A DNA stretch of 12,763 bases, from NCBI GenBank assembly GCA_045532255.1, contig JAZSFO010000061.1, forward strand, positions 1-12,763. The letters run 5' to 3'. The stretch comes from RGIG8748 sp045532255. GTDB lineage: Bacteria; Bacillota; Clostridia; UMGS1810. The number at the start of each line of letters is the position of its first letter. The stretch's first letter is position 1. Below, piece after piece: positions 6,146 to 12,256 of the stretch. The notes below the pieces were generated by a model. It saw nothing but the letters and a program-made list of their open reading frames with translations, made no database searches and was not told the DNA's origin. A program made the translations under genes and the position numbers.

Positions 6146-8611
6146 ATGCCTAAGAGCTTATTTGTAGATCCTGTCGAGACTCGTGCAGCCGGCAAGATCA
6201 CATTTGAAGACATTCCCGTTAATGTCTACAACAAAACAATCAAAGAAGAACGCAAGCGTTATTCCGATGACGACCTCGTTCGTATTTACCGTGATATCAC
6301 AGTTCTTCGTGAGTTTGAGTCCATGCTCAATCAGATTAAGACACAGGGTCTCTACAACGGTATAGAGACAACATATCCCGGACCTGCCCACCTTTCAATA
6401 GGTCAGGAAGCAGCAGCAGTAGGTCAGGCTTATCTTCTCGACCAGAATGACTTTTCTTTTGGTTCACACAGAAGCCATTCCGAAATTCTTGCAAAGGCAC
6501 TGTCCTGTATCCATAAACTTTCCGAACAGGAGCTTATGACAATCATGGAAGGCTTCCTTGGCGGAAGTGCTCTCCGTGCTACCGAAAAGTTGGGTCCCGT
6601 AAGCGATGTTAAGGAGCTTGCAATCCGCTTTATCCTCTACGGAACTCTCTCCGAGATTTTTGCCCGTGACACAGGCTTCCACAAGGGTCTTGGCGGTTCC
6701 ATGCACGCATTCTTCCTGCCTTTCGGTATTTACCCCAACAACGCTATCGTTGGCGGTTCTGCTGCAATCGCAACAGGTGCGGCACTCTTTAAGAAGGTTA
6801 ATGACAAGCAGGGTATAGTTGTCTGCAACGCAGGTGACGGTTCTATGGCACGCGGTCCTGTATGGGAGGCAATGAACTTTGCCGCTATGGACCAGTTCCA
6901 TACACTTTGGGAAAGCCACAACGGCGGAATGCCCATACTCTACAATGTATTCAATAACTCTTACGGTATGGGTGACCAGACCAGAGGAGAAACAATGGGT
7001 TATGATATGCTTGCCCGTATCGGTTCAGGTATCAGCCCCACACAGTTCCATGCAGAAAGAATTGACGGCTTCAATCCTCTTGCGGTTATCGACGCTATGG
7101 AAAGAAAGCTCAAGATACTCCGCGCAGGCGAAGGTCCCGTACTTCTTGATACAATCACATACCGTTATTCCGGTCACTCTACATCCGACCAGAATGCATA
7201 TCGTACCAAGGAGGAAATCGATGCTTGGAAGGAAATCGATCCTATCATTACATACCGTCAGGGTCTTGTTGATGCCGGTGTTGCTAATGATAGCAAGCTC
7301 GACGAAATTCTCGCAGAGACAGCAGAGCGTATGACAATGATCTGCAAAGCTGCATCTGACCCCGAGATAAGCCCCTATATCGACTTCAAGGCTGACCCCG
7401 CAGTTGTAGAACGCCTTATGTTCTCCAACGAAAAGGCAGAAAAGCTTGATGACCGCGAGCCTGAAGTAAATATGCCTCTTAGCGAAGTTCCCGCTTACAA
7501 GAAGCTTAAGGAAAAGGAGCGTTGCCCTGTAGTTAACGGCAAGCCCGTTTCCAAGATGAAGCTCTTTAACCTCCGTGATGCACTTTCCGAGGTTATATAT
7601 GACCGTTTCTACGAGGATCCCACCCTTATCGCATATGGTGAAGATGTTCGTGACTGGGGCGGCGCGTTTGCAGTATACCGCGGTATGATGGATGCATTCC
7701 CGCACTGCAGACTCTTTAACTCCCCGATTGCAGAAGCTGCAATTGTAGGTACAGCAGTAGGATACGCAGTATCCGGCGGCCGTGCTCTCATAGAGCTTAT
7801 GTATGCTGACTTTATCGGATGCGCAGGAGACGAAATCTTTAACCAGATGTCCAAGTGGCAGTCCATGTCTGCAGGCATACTCAAGATGCCTGTAGTACTC
7901 AGAGTTTCTGTAGGTTCCAAGTTCGGTGCTCAGCACTCTCAGGACTGGACAGCACTTTGTGCACATATCCCCGGTCTTAAGGTTTGCTTCCCCGCAACAC
8001 CTTGGGAAGCTAAGGGTCTTATGGAGACAGCACTCAAGGGCACAGACCCCGTAGTATTCTTCGAAAGCCAGAGAATATACGATGTGGGCGAGCAGTTCCA
8101 CGAGGGCGGTGTTCCTGCAGAGCGTTATGAAATAGAATTCGGCGATGTAAATAAGGTTCGTGACGGTAAGGATGTTACAATCCTCACAATCGGTGCAGCT
8201 CTTTACCGTGCAGTAGATGCAGCTAAGGAGCTCAGCGAAAAGTATGGTATGGAAGCAGATGTTATCAACCTTCACTCTCTCGTTCCTCTTGATTACACAA
8301 AGATTATAGAATCTGTAAAGAAGACAGGAAGAGTTGTACTTGTATCCGATGCTTGTGCACGCGGTTCCTTTATGAACGATGTAGCAGAGAACATCACAGC
8401 GCTTTGCTTCGACGATCTCGATGCTCCTCCGGTAGTAGTAGGCGCACGCAACTGGATAACACCTCCCTTCGAGTTTGACGAATTCTTCTTCCCGCAGGCA
8501 GGCTGGATAATTGATGCTATCCACGAAAAGCTTGTTCCCCTTCCGGGCCATGTAGCAGAAAACGGCTGCACAGAGGCAGAAGCACTTCGCCGTGCTAAGC
8601 AGGGTGTATAA
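6146..8611 (+). CDS. Fused E1 alpha-beta subunit of a thiamine diphosphate-dependent 2-oxoacid (or acetoin) dehydrogenase
   Basis: Decarboxylating component of the complex, with both E1 chains joined in one 821-residue protein. AAGGAGG at 6130-6136 supports the ATG at 6146. The alpha part covers about 41-425: GSHRSH at 106-111, KGLGGSMH at 180-187, the thiamine-diphosphate motif GDGS at 230-233 ending in FNN at 269-271, and GHSTSD at 343-348. A charged linker (about 425-468) leads to the beta part, about 470-800: YGEDVRDWGG at 497-506, SPIAEAAI with Glu530, and QHSQ at 596-599. The GDG-to-NN distance is about 11 residues longer than in human PDH E1 alpha. A further stretch of about 40 residues (118-160) also looks inserted. 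Many Arg codons are CGT/CGC, unlike the two genes downstream, which suggests strong expression. The stop is 3 bp from the next start. The substrate is unresolved. Confidence 0.9.
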   Translation: MPKSLFVDPVETRAAGKITFEDIPVNVYNKTIKEERKRYSDDDLVRIYRDITVLREFESMLNQIKTQGLYNGIETTYPGPAHLSIGQEAAAVGQAYLLDQNDFSFGSHRSHSEILAKALSCIHKLSEQELMTIMEGFLGGSALRATEKLGPVSDVKELAIRFILYGTLSEIFARDTGFHKGLGGSMHAFFLPFGIYPNNAIVGGSAAIATGAALFKKVNDKQGIVVCNAGDGSMARGPVWEAMNFAAMDQFHTLWESHNGGMPILYNVFNNSYGMGDQTRGETMGYDMLARIGSGISPTQFHAERIDGFNPLAVIDAMERKLKILRAGEGPVLLDTITYRYSGHSTSDQNAYRTKEEIDAWKEIDPIITYRQGLVDAGVANDSKLDEILAETAERMTMICKAASDPEISPYIDFKADPAVVERLMFSNEKAEKLDDREPEVNMPLSEVPAYKKLKEKERCPVVNGKPVSKMKLFNLRDALSEVIYDRFYEDPTLIAYGEDVRDWGGAFAVYRGMMDAFPHCRLFNSPIAEAAIVGTAVGYAVSGGRALIELMYADFIGCAGDEIFNQMSKWQSMSAGILKMPVVLRVSVGSKFGAQHSQDWTALCAHIPGLKVCFPATPWEAKGLMETALKGTDPVVFFESQRIYDVGEQFHEGGVPAERYEIEFGDVNKVRDGKDVTILTIGAALYRAVDAAKELSEKYGMEADVINLHSLVPLDYTKIIESVKKTGRVVLVSDACARGSFMNDVAENITALCFDDLDAPPVVVGARNWITPPFEFDEFFFPQAGWIIDAIHEKLVPLPGHVAENGCTEAEALRRAKQGV

Positions 8612-8614
8612 TAT

Positions 8615-9235
8615 ATGAGACTCAGGCGTACTTCAAACGCCGGTATGCTTATAGAACTTGATAATATATCCATTCTTTTGGATGGTGTGGCAGAGGAGTT
8701 CCCTCCATATGAGGGGACTCCGATTGCCGTAAGAGAGGAGCTTCTTGCAGACTTCCCCGACATCGTTGCGTTTACTCATGCCCACAAGGACCATTGTGAT
8801 ATGGATTTTTGCAAAAGATACTCTCAGGATACGGGCAGAAGAGTATATAATGCTGACGATACAATAATGGAAAATATTGGCGGAGTAGAGATTTTGTCCG
8901 TATGCACCAGACATATAGGAAGGGCAGATATAAATCATGTAAGCTATGTTATAAACGGCAGCAAAACTTTGTGGTTCATGGGTGATGCATCACCAATTGA
9001 ACTAAAAAAGTTTATAGGCTTTCCCTCGCCTGATGTAATTGTCGTACCGTATGCATACACCATTACAGAGTCGGCATGGAGAAGCACAATAGAGGTCGGT
9101 GCAGATAATATTATACTTCTTCACCTGCCGCTAAGGGAAAATGATATTCATAACCTCAGGTCAATGACAGAGGATGTTACAAAGGGTGATAAAAGACTGA
9201 GTATTCCCGAAATGGGACAGATAATTAAAATGTGA
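8615..9235 (+). CDS. Small metallo-beta-lactamase-fold hydrolase (UlaG-like)
   Basis: Probable metal-dependent hydrolase of 206 residues. The metal ligands are visible: THAHKDHCD (His55, His57, Asp59, His60), His100 in RHIGR, Asp124 in WFMGDAS and His170 in LLHLP. The short length, the opening RRTSNAGMLIELDNISILLDG and the late His in LLHLP recall the UlaG-like/UPF0173 branch rather than glyoxalases or RNases. In UlaG the substrate is a sugar-acid lactone phosphate; nothing here proves that for this protein. The start is 3 bp after the E1 stop, with only a modest AGGG at 8601-8604, so it is probably translated by coupling to E1. Its Arg codons are almost all AGA/AGG, in contrast to E1. Function in this operon is unknown. 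Confidence 0.8.
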   Translation: MRLRRTSNAGMLIELDNISILLDGVAEEFPPYEGTPIAVREELLADFPDIVAFTHAHKDHCDMDFCKRYSQDTGRRVYNADDTIMENIGGVEILSVCTRHIGRADINHVSYVINGSKTLWFMGDASPIELKKFIGFPSPDVIVVPYAYTITESAWRSTIEVGADNIILLHLPLRENDIHNLRSMTEDVTKGDKRLSIPEMGQIIKM

Positions 9236-9252
9236 TATATGTGATATGTGAT
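9231..9252 (+). repeat. Three short direct repeats TGTGAT between the hydrolase and the NagB-like gene
   Basis: TGTGAT occurs at 9231-9236, 9240-9245 and 9247-9252, the first copy overlapping the hydrolase stop codon. The pattern loosely resembles the RTGTTATAAW units of the operon promoter but with G for T at a central position. It could be an internal regulatory site, or simple A+T-rich sequence. Confidence 0.35.
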
Positions 9253-9285
9253 TAATGGGAACATTTTAATTAAGGAGTGATTATT

Positions 9286-10017
9286 ATGCTTCATCCGAGA
9301 ATAATTGTTGCAAAGAATCCCGATGAAGTGGGAAGACTTGCTGCTGATATTTTTGAAGCCCAAATCCAAAAAAGACCGGCATGTGTAATAGGTCTTGCTA
9401 CAGGTTCTACACCCCTTCCTCTGTACAGAGAGCTTATAGAGAGGGAAAAAGAGGGGAGAATAGATTTTGGCAAGGTGCGAGCTGCATATCTTGCAGAGTA
9501 TAAGGGACTGTCTCCCGAGCATGAGAACAGCTACTGCAGATTTATGCGTGAAAATCTTCTTAACCATATTTCCATAAAGCCCGATAACACCATAGTTCCC
9601 TACGGTCTTGCCGAAGATGTTGACAAGATGTGTCAGCAGTACGAGGACAAGATAGAAGAGTGGGGCGGAGTTGATCTTCAGCTTTTGGGAATAGGCCACG
9701 ACGGACATATAGGCTTTAACGAGCCTGACAATAACTTTCCTGCAATGACTCACGAAATCAATCTTACAGAGATGACAATAAAAGCCAACAAAAGATTTTT
9801 TCAATCTGCAGAGGATGTTCCAAGAGCCGCCTTTACAATGGGCATAGGAACCATCATGGCTGCAAGAAAAATAGTAATGGTTGTTACGGGTGAGGACAAG
9901 AGAGATATCCTGCGCAAGGCATTCTGGGGTCCTGTTGACCCTCAGGTTCCGGCATCTGTTCTTCAGTTCCACTCCGATGTCACGCTTATATGTGATATGG
10001 AAGCATACCCCATGTAA
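9286..10017 (+). CDS. nagB: Glucosamine-6-phosphate deaminase/isomerase family protein lacking a key catalytic Asp
   Basis: 243 residues, the normal NagB length. The ATG at 9286 follows AAGGAG (9272-9277) at 8 bp; the in-frame GTG at 9277 overlaps that site and is rejected. Family motifs: phosphate-binding GLATGSTP at 36-43, EYKGLSPEHENSY at 71-83, LGIGHDGHIGFNEP at 134-147 with Asp139, His141 and Glu146 (E. coli Asp141, His143, Glu148), and RFF after residue 160. E. coli NagB has FNMDEY, whose Asp72 shuttles the C1/C2 proton. Here the matching stretch is AYLAEY, with Ala70 at the Asp position (codon GCA). NH3 release from glucosamine-6-phosphate is therefore doubtful, and the protein may act on another sugar phosphate or be regulatory. 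It is the last gene of the operon, 50 bp after the hydrolase. No nagA is present nearby. Confidence 0.85.
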   Translation: MLHPRIIVAKNPDEVGRLAADIFEAQIQKRPACVIGLATGSTPLPLYRELIEREKEGRIDFGKVRAAYLAEYKGLSPEHENSYCRFMRENLLNHISIKPDNTIVPYGLAEDVDKMCQQYEDKIEEWGGVDLQLLGIGHDGHIGFNEPDNNFPAMTHEINLTEMTIKANKRFFQSAEDVPRAAFTMGIGTIMAARKIVMVVTGEDKRDILRKAFWGPVDPQVPASVLQFHSDVTLICDMEAYPM

Positions 10018-10076
10018 GAGTAAAAACACTGTCTTAATGACAGGCGTTTATAAGGACAATTTATAAAAAATATAAA

Positions 10077-10149
10077 ACCTCTCAAAAAGCAGTTTGTGAT
10101 ACTCTCCATGTGTCTAAGGGTGTTATATCACTTGTGCTTTTTGAGAGGT
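10077..10149. terminator. Long hairpin at the end of the dehydrogenase operon (probable terminator)
   Basis: The 15-nt arms at 10077-10091 and 10135-10149 (ACCTCTCAAAAAGCA and its exact complement) pair perfectly. After an internal loop the helix goes on with GTGATA (10096-10101) against TATCAC (10126-10131). The + strand is followed by only a broken T-rich stretch (TCTTGTTATATT). On the - strand the flank is T-richer, so it may work both ways, but no - strand gene needs it. An intergenic repeat copy is an alternative. Confidence 0.55.
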
Positions 10150-10238
10150 CTTGTTATATTGTCATATGTTTGTTTTGTAAACCCAATATAATTTTTCAGG
10201 AATTACGATGTGAACAATTCTGTAAAGGGTGAATTTCA

Positions 10239-10515
10239 TGATGAGCTTCATCAGAGGATATTCAATCGTTGCTAAGTGCGGATTTCAAGAACAGATGCCC
10301 AAAATCTGCACAAAAAACGGAGCCGCGCTGAACAAGCTCACTCAGAGCTTGGCATCGCTAAAATTACCGAAACCGCAGCGGAAATTGATTTTCGGCAATT
10401 TTACTCCGTTTTTTGCTGGATTTCAGGCATCTGTTTTAACTTGAAATCCGCAAGACGCAACTTATTGAATATCCTCCGCTGTGCGCTCGTACGATATGCG
10501 ATATCCCGTAGCACA
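10239..10515. repeat. Structured palindromic element of unknown identity: structured RNA or miniature inverted-repeat element
   Basis: The outer arms 10254-10266 and 10464-10476 pair over 13 bp without mismatch. Moving inward, 10277-10289 pairs with 10440-10452 (13 bp), 10290-10299 with 10426-10435 (10 bp), 10311-10322 with 10404-10415 (12 bp), and 10359-10372 with 10390-10403 (13 of 14). The tip is CCG-CAG-CGG at 10373-10381. A 36-nt branch on the left side (10323-10358) holds its own hairpin (10333-10339 with 10345-10351). Flanking small hairpins lie at 10239-10253 and 10480-10515. About 60 base pairs in 223 nt cannot be chance. No transposase, target duplication or known RNA family is recognised. 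The reading frames crossing it lack a ribosome binding site and family resemblance. Confidence 0.6.
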
Positions 10516-10576
10516 CTCTTATGAATTTTGAGACAAAACATTTGGCACAAATCAAAGTAAAAATTCCCTAAAAATG

Positions 10577-10596
10577 TATTGCATCAGCAATATTTT
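10577..10596 (+). terminator. Weak terminator-like hairpin upstream of glyS
   Basis: TATTGC (10577-10582) pairs with GCAATA (10587-10592) around the loop ATCA, followed by TTTT and a T-rich stretch. The stem is short and A+T-rich. If the 10239-10515 block is transcribed rightward, this could be its 3' end. Confidence 0.3.
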
Positions 10597-10622
10597 GTAT
10601 TATTTTAAGCGAATTCTTTAAG

Positions 10623-10646
10623 TAATCCTTGACAAATTAAGGATTA
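10623..10646. promoter_or_regulatory. Perfect 8-bp inverted repeat over the glyS -35 box
   Basis: TAATCCTT (10623-10630) and AAGGATTA (10639-10646) are exact inverted copies around an 8-bp spacer. The TTGACA at 10629-10634 lies across the left arm and the spacer. It has the shape of a repressor operator, but no cognate regulator can be named. Confidence 0.4.
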
Positions 10647-10662
10647 TAAAATAAACTATAAT
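10629..10662 (+). promoter_or_regulatory. Probable glyS promoter
   Basis: TTGACA at 10629-10634 is a perfect -35. At 17 bp spacing the -10 is the imperfect TAAACT (10652-10657). The better hexamer TATAAT at 10657-10662 is 22 bp away, too far for normal sigma-A use. One of the two should be used, but the exact -10 is uncertain. Confidence 0.55.
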
Positions 10663-10694
10663 ATATGTAGTGAAAACAGAAGGAAGGTATATCA

Positions 10695-12086
10695 ATGCTT
10701 AATTCAGAAAAAACAATGGAAAAGATAGTAGCTCTATGCAAAGGCAGAGGATATGTTTTTGCAGGCTCCGAAATCTACGGCGGTCTTGCGAACACATGGG
10801 ATTACGGCCCCCTTGGCGTAGAGTTTAAGAATAATGTCAAAAAGGCATGGTGGAAGAAGTTTATTCAGGACACCAACCTCAATGTAGGTCTAGATTGTGC
10901 AATACTTATGAATCCCGAAACATGGGTTGCTTCGGGACATGTAGGCTCTTTCTCCGATCCCCTTATGGATTGTAAGGAGTGCAAGGCCCGTCACAGAGCA
11001 GACAAGCTTATTGAGGACTTCGCACACGAAAAGGGCGAGGATGTAGTTGTAGACGGCTGGAGCAAGGATGTTATGGAAGCATACATCAATGACAACGGCA
11101 TTACATGCCCTGTCTGCGGCAAGAAGAACTTTACAGACATTCGTGAATTCAACCTTATGTTCAAGACATTTCAGGGTGTTACAGAGGATTCTTCCTCTAC
11201 AGTTTATCTCCGTCCCGAAACTGCACAGGGAATATTCGTAAACTTCAAGAATGTTCAGAGAACATCAAGAAAGAAAATTCCTTTTGGTATCGGACAGATA
11301 GGTAAATCCTTCAGAAACGAAATCACACCAGGTAACTTTACATTCAGAACAAGAGAATTCGAACAGATGGAGCTTGAGTTCTTCTGCAAGCCCGGAACTG
11401 ATTTGGAATGGTATGAATACTGGAAGAAGTATTGCATGGACTTCCTTTTGAGCCTCGGTATGAAGAAAGAGAACTTGAGATACCGCGACCATTCACCTGA
11501 GGAGCTTTCATTCTATTCCAAGGCTACCTGTGATATAGAATTTGTGTTCCCGTTTGGTTGGGGAGAGCTTTGGGGTATAGCAGACAGAACAGACTATGAC
11601 TTAAAGCAGCATCACGAACACAGCGGTCAGAGTCTTGAGTATGTAGACCCTGTTACCAATGAAAAATATATTCCTTACTGTGTAGAACCCTCACTCGGTG
11701 CAGACCGTGTTGCTCTTGCTTTTCTTGTTGAAGCATATGACGAGGAGCAGGTTGGCGAAAATGACACAAGAATAGTAATGCACCTTCACCCTGCACTTGC
11801 ACCTGTTAAGGCTGCGGTTCTTCCTTTGTCAAAGAAACTTTCGCCCAAGGCACTTGAGCTTTTTGAAAAACTTTCCAAAAAGTTCCCCTGCGAGTTTGAT
11901 GAAGCAGGAAGTATCGGTAAGAGATATCGCCGTCAGGACGAAATCGGTACACCCTGGTGTATTACATATGACTTTGAATCCGAAGAGACAGGCAAGGTTA
12001 CAGTAAGAGACAGAGATACAATGGAGCAGATTACTCTTGATATGGACGAGGTTATTCCTTACATCGAAGAGCATCTTGAATTTTAA
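10695..12086 (+). CDS. glyS: Glycyl-tRNA synthetase, alpha2 (single-chain) type
   Basis: Charges tRNA-Gly with glycine in the cytoplasm (EC 6.1.1.14). 463 residues; AGGAAGG at 10681-10687 supports the ATG at 10695. It is the dimeric class II enzyme shared with archaea and eukaryotes, not the alpha2beta2 glyQ/glyS form. Visible class II elements: SGHVGSFSDPL at 80-90, the region RPETAQGIFVNFKNVQ at 173-188, motif 2 at 206-230 (FRNEITPG, then FRTREFEQME), and motif 3 EPSLGADRVALAFL at 331-344. Two CxxC pairs, Cys93/Cys96 and Cys138/Cys141, probably bind zinc. The anticodon-binding domain begins near residue 365 (LHPALAPVKAAVLPL). It has its own promoter and terminator. No T-box is seen before it, so control must be by another route. 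Confidence 0.97.
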   Translation: MLNSEKTMEKIVALCKGRGYVFAGSEIYGGLANTWDYGPLGVEFKNNVKKAWWKKFIQDTNLNVGLDCAILMNPETWVASGHVGSFSDPLMDCKECKARHRADKLIEDFAHEKGEDVVVDGWSKDVMEAYINDNGITCPVCGKKNFTDIREFNLMFKTFQGVTEDSSSTVYLRPETAQGIFVNFKNVQRTSRKKIPFGIGQIGKSFRNEITPGNFTFRTREFEQMELEFFCKPGTDLEWYEYWKKYCMDFLLSLGMKKENLRYRDHSPEELSFYSKATCDIEFVFPFGWGELWGIADRTDYDLKQHHEHSGQSLEYVDPVTNEKYIPYCVEPSLGADRVALAFLVEAYDEEQVGENDTRIVMHLHPALAPVKAAVLPLSKKLSPKALELFEKLSKKFPCEFDEAGSIGKRYRRQDEIGTPWCITYDFESEETGKVTVRDRDTMEQITLDMDEVIPYIEEHLEF

Positions 12087-12102
12087 TTTCTGATACAAAA
12101 CT

Positions 12103-12142
12103 AAATCGCCATTCTCCTTTTATGCGGAGAGTGGCGATTTTT
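12103..12142 (+). terminator. Rho-independent terminator after glyS
   Basis: The arm 12103-12117 (AAATCGCCATTCTCC) pairs with 12126-12140 (GGAGAGTGGCGATTT) with only one G-T wobble. The loop is 8 nt and the run of five T residues is at 12138-12142. This is a strong terminator 17 bp after the glyS stop. Confidence 0.92.
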
Positions 12143-12157
12143 GTGAAAAATTACCCT

Positions 12158-12186
12158 TTGAAATTTGTGTAAAAATATGGTAAAAT
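12158..12186 (+). promoter_or_regulatory. Sigma-A promoter of the CarD-family gene
   Basis: TTGAAA at 12158-12163 and TAAAAT at 12181-12186 with a 17-bp spacer. It lies just after the glyS terminator and about 70 bp before the CarD-family start, leaving a leader of roughly 60 nt. Confidence 0.75.
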
Positions 12187-12210
12187 ATATTATGCAGACT
12201 TAATTACACA

Positions 12211-12237
12211 GCAATCGGGCAAGCATCGCCGTATTGC
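12211..12237 (+). promoter_or_regulatory. Small leader hairpin before the CarD-family gene
   Basis: GCAAT (12211-12215) pairs with ATTGC (12233-12237), and GGC (12218-12220) with GCC (12228-12230) inside, separated by a 2-nt by 2-nt internal loop. It ends a few bases before the ribosome binding site AAAGGGGA (12241-12248) and could modulate translation. It is weak evidence by itself. Confidence 0.3.
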
Positions 12238-12256
12238 ATCAAAGGGGATTTGACAT

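Larger units (their letters stand above)
10018..10694. other. 677-bp gene-free region between the NagB-like gene and glyS
   Basis: I see no credible protein gene here. The region holds, in order: a weak hairpin right after the NagB-like gene (CTGTC 10029-10033 with GACAG 10039-10043), a 73-nt hairpin (10077-10149), a TATAAT at 10187-10192 without a good -35, a structured block with a long branched palindrome (10239-10515), a small A+T-rich hairpin with a T-run (10577-10596) and the glyS promoter region. The conserved T-box sequence (AGGGTGG..ACCGCG), often found before glyS in Firmicutes, is absent. Confidence 0.7.

Noticed and set aside
7025..8551. A 508-codon open frame on the - strand inside the E1 gene
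   Set aside because: It lies wholly inside a gene with intact catalytic motifs on the + strand. Its Cys/Tyr/His-rich product resembles no protein and arises from the codon bias of E1. The same holds for the other long - strand frames at 282-1193 and 9148-10029.
9286..10017. NagB-like gene as a pseudogene
   Set aside because: The frame is full length, has a good ribosome binding site and keeps all other catalytic motifs; only the one Asp is replaced.
10239..10515. CRISPR array or insertion sequence
   Set aside because: The arms are inverted, not regularly spaced direct repeats, and there is no transposase frame. A small non-autonomous element cannot be excluded and is kept as a finding.
10229..10524. 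Two short overlapping open frames (71 and 82 codons) before glyS
   Set aside because: They cross the palindromic element, have no proper ribosome binding site, and show no domain or codon pattern like the neighbouring genes. They are by-products of the inverted repeat.
10018..10694. T-box riboswitch for glyS
   Set aside because: I searched by eye for the conserved AGGGTGG..ACCGCG element and found only a chance AGGGTGA at 10226-10232 in the wrong setting.
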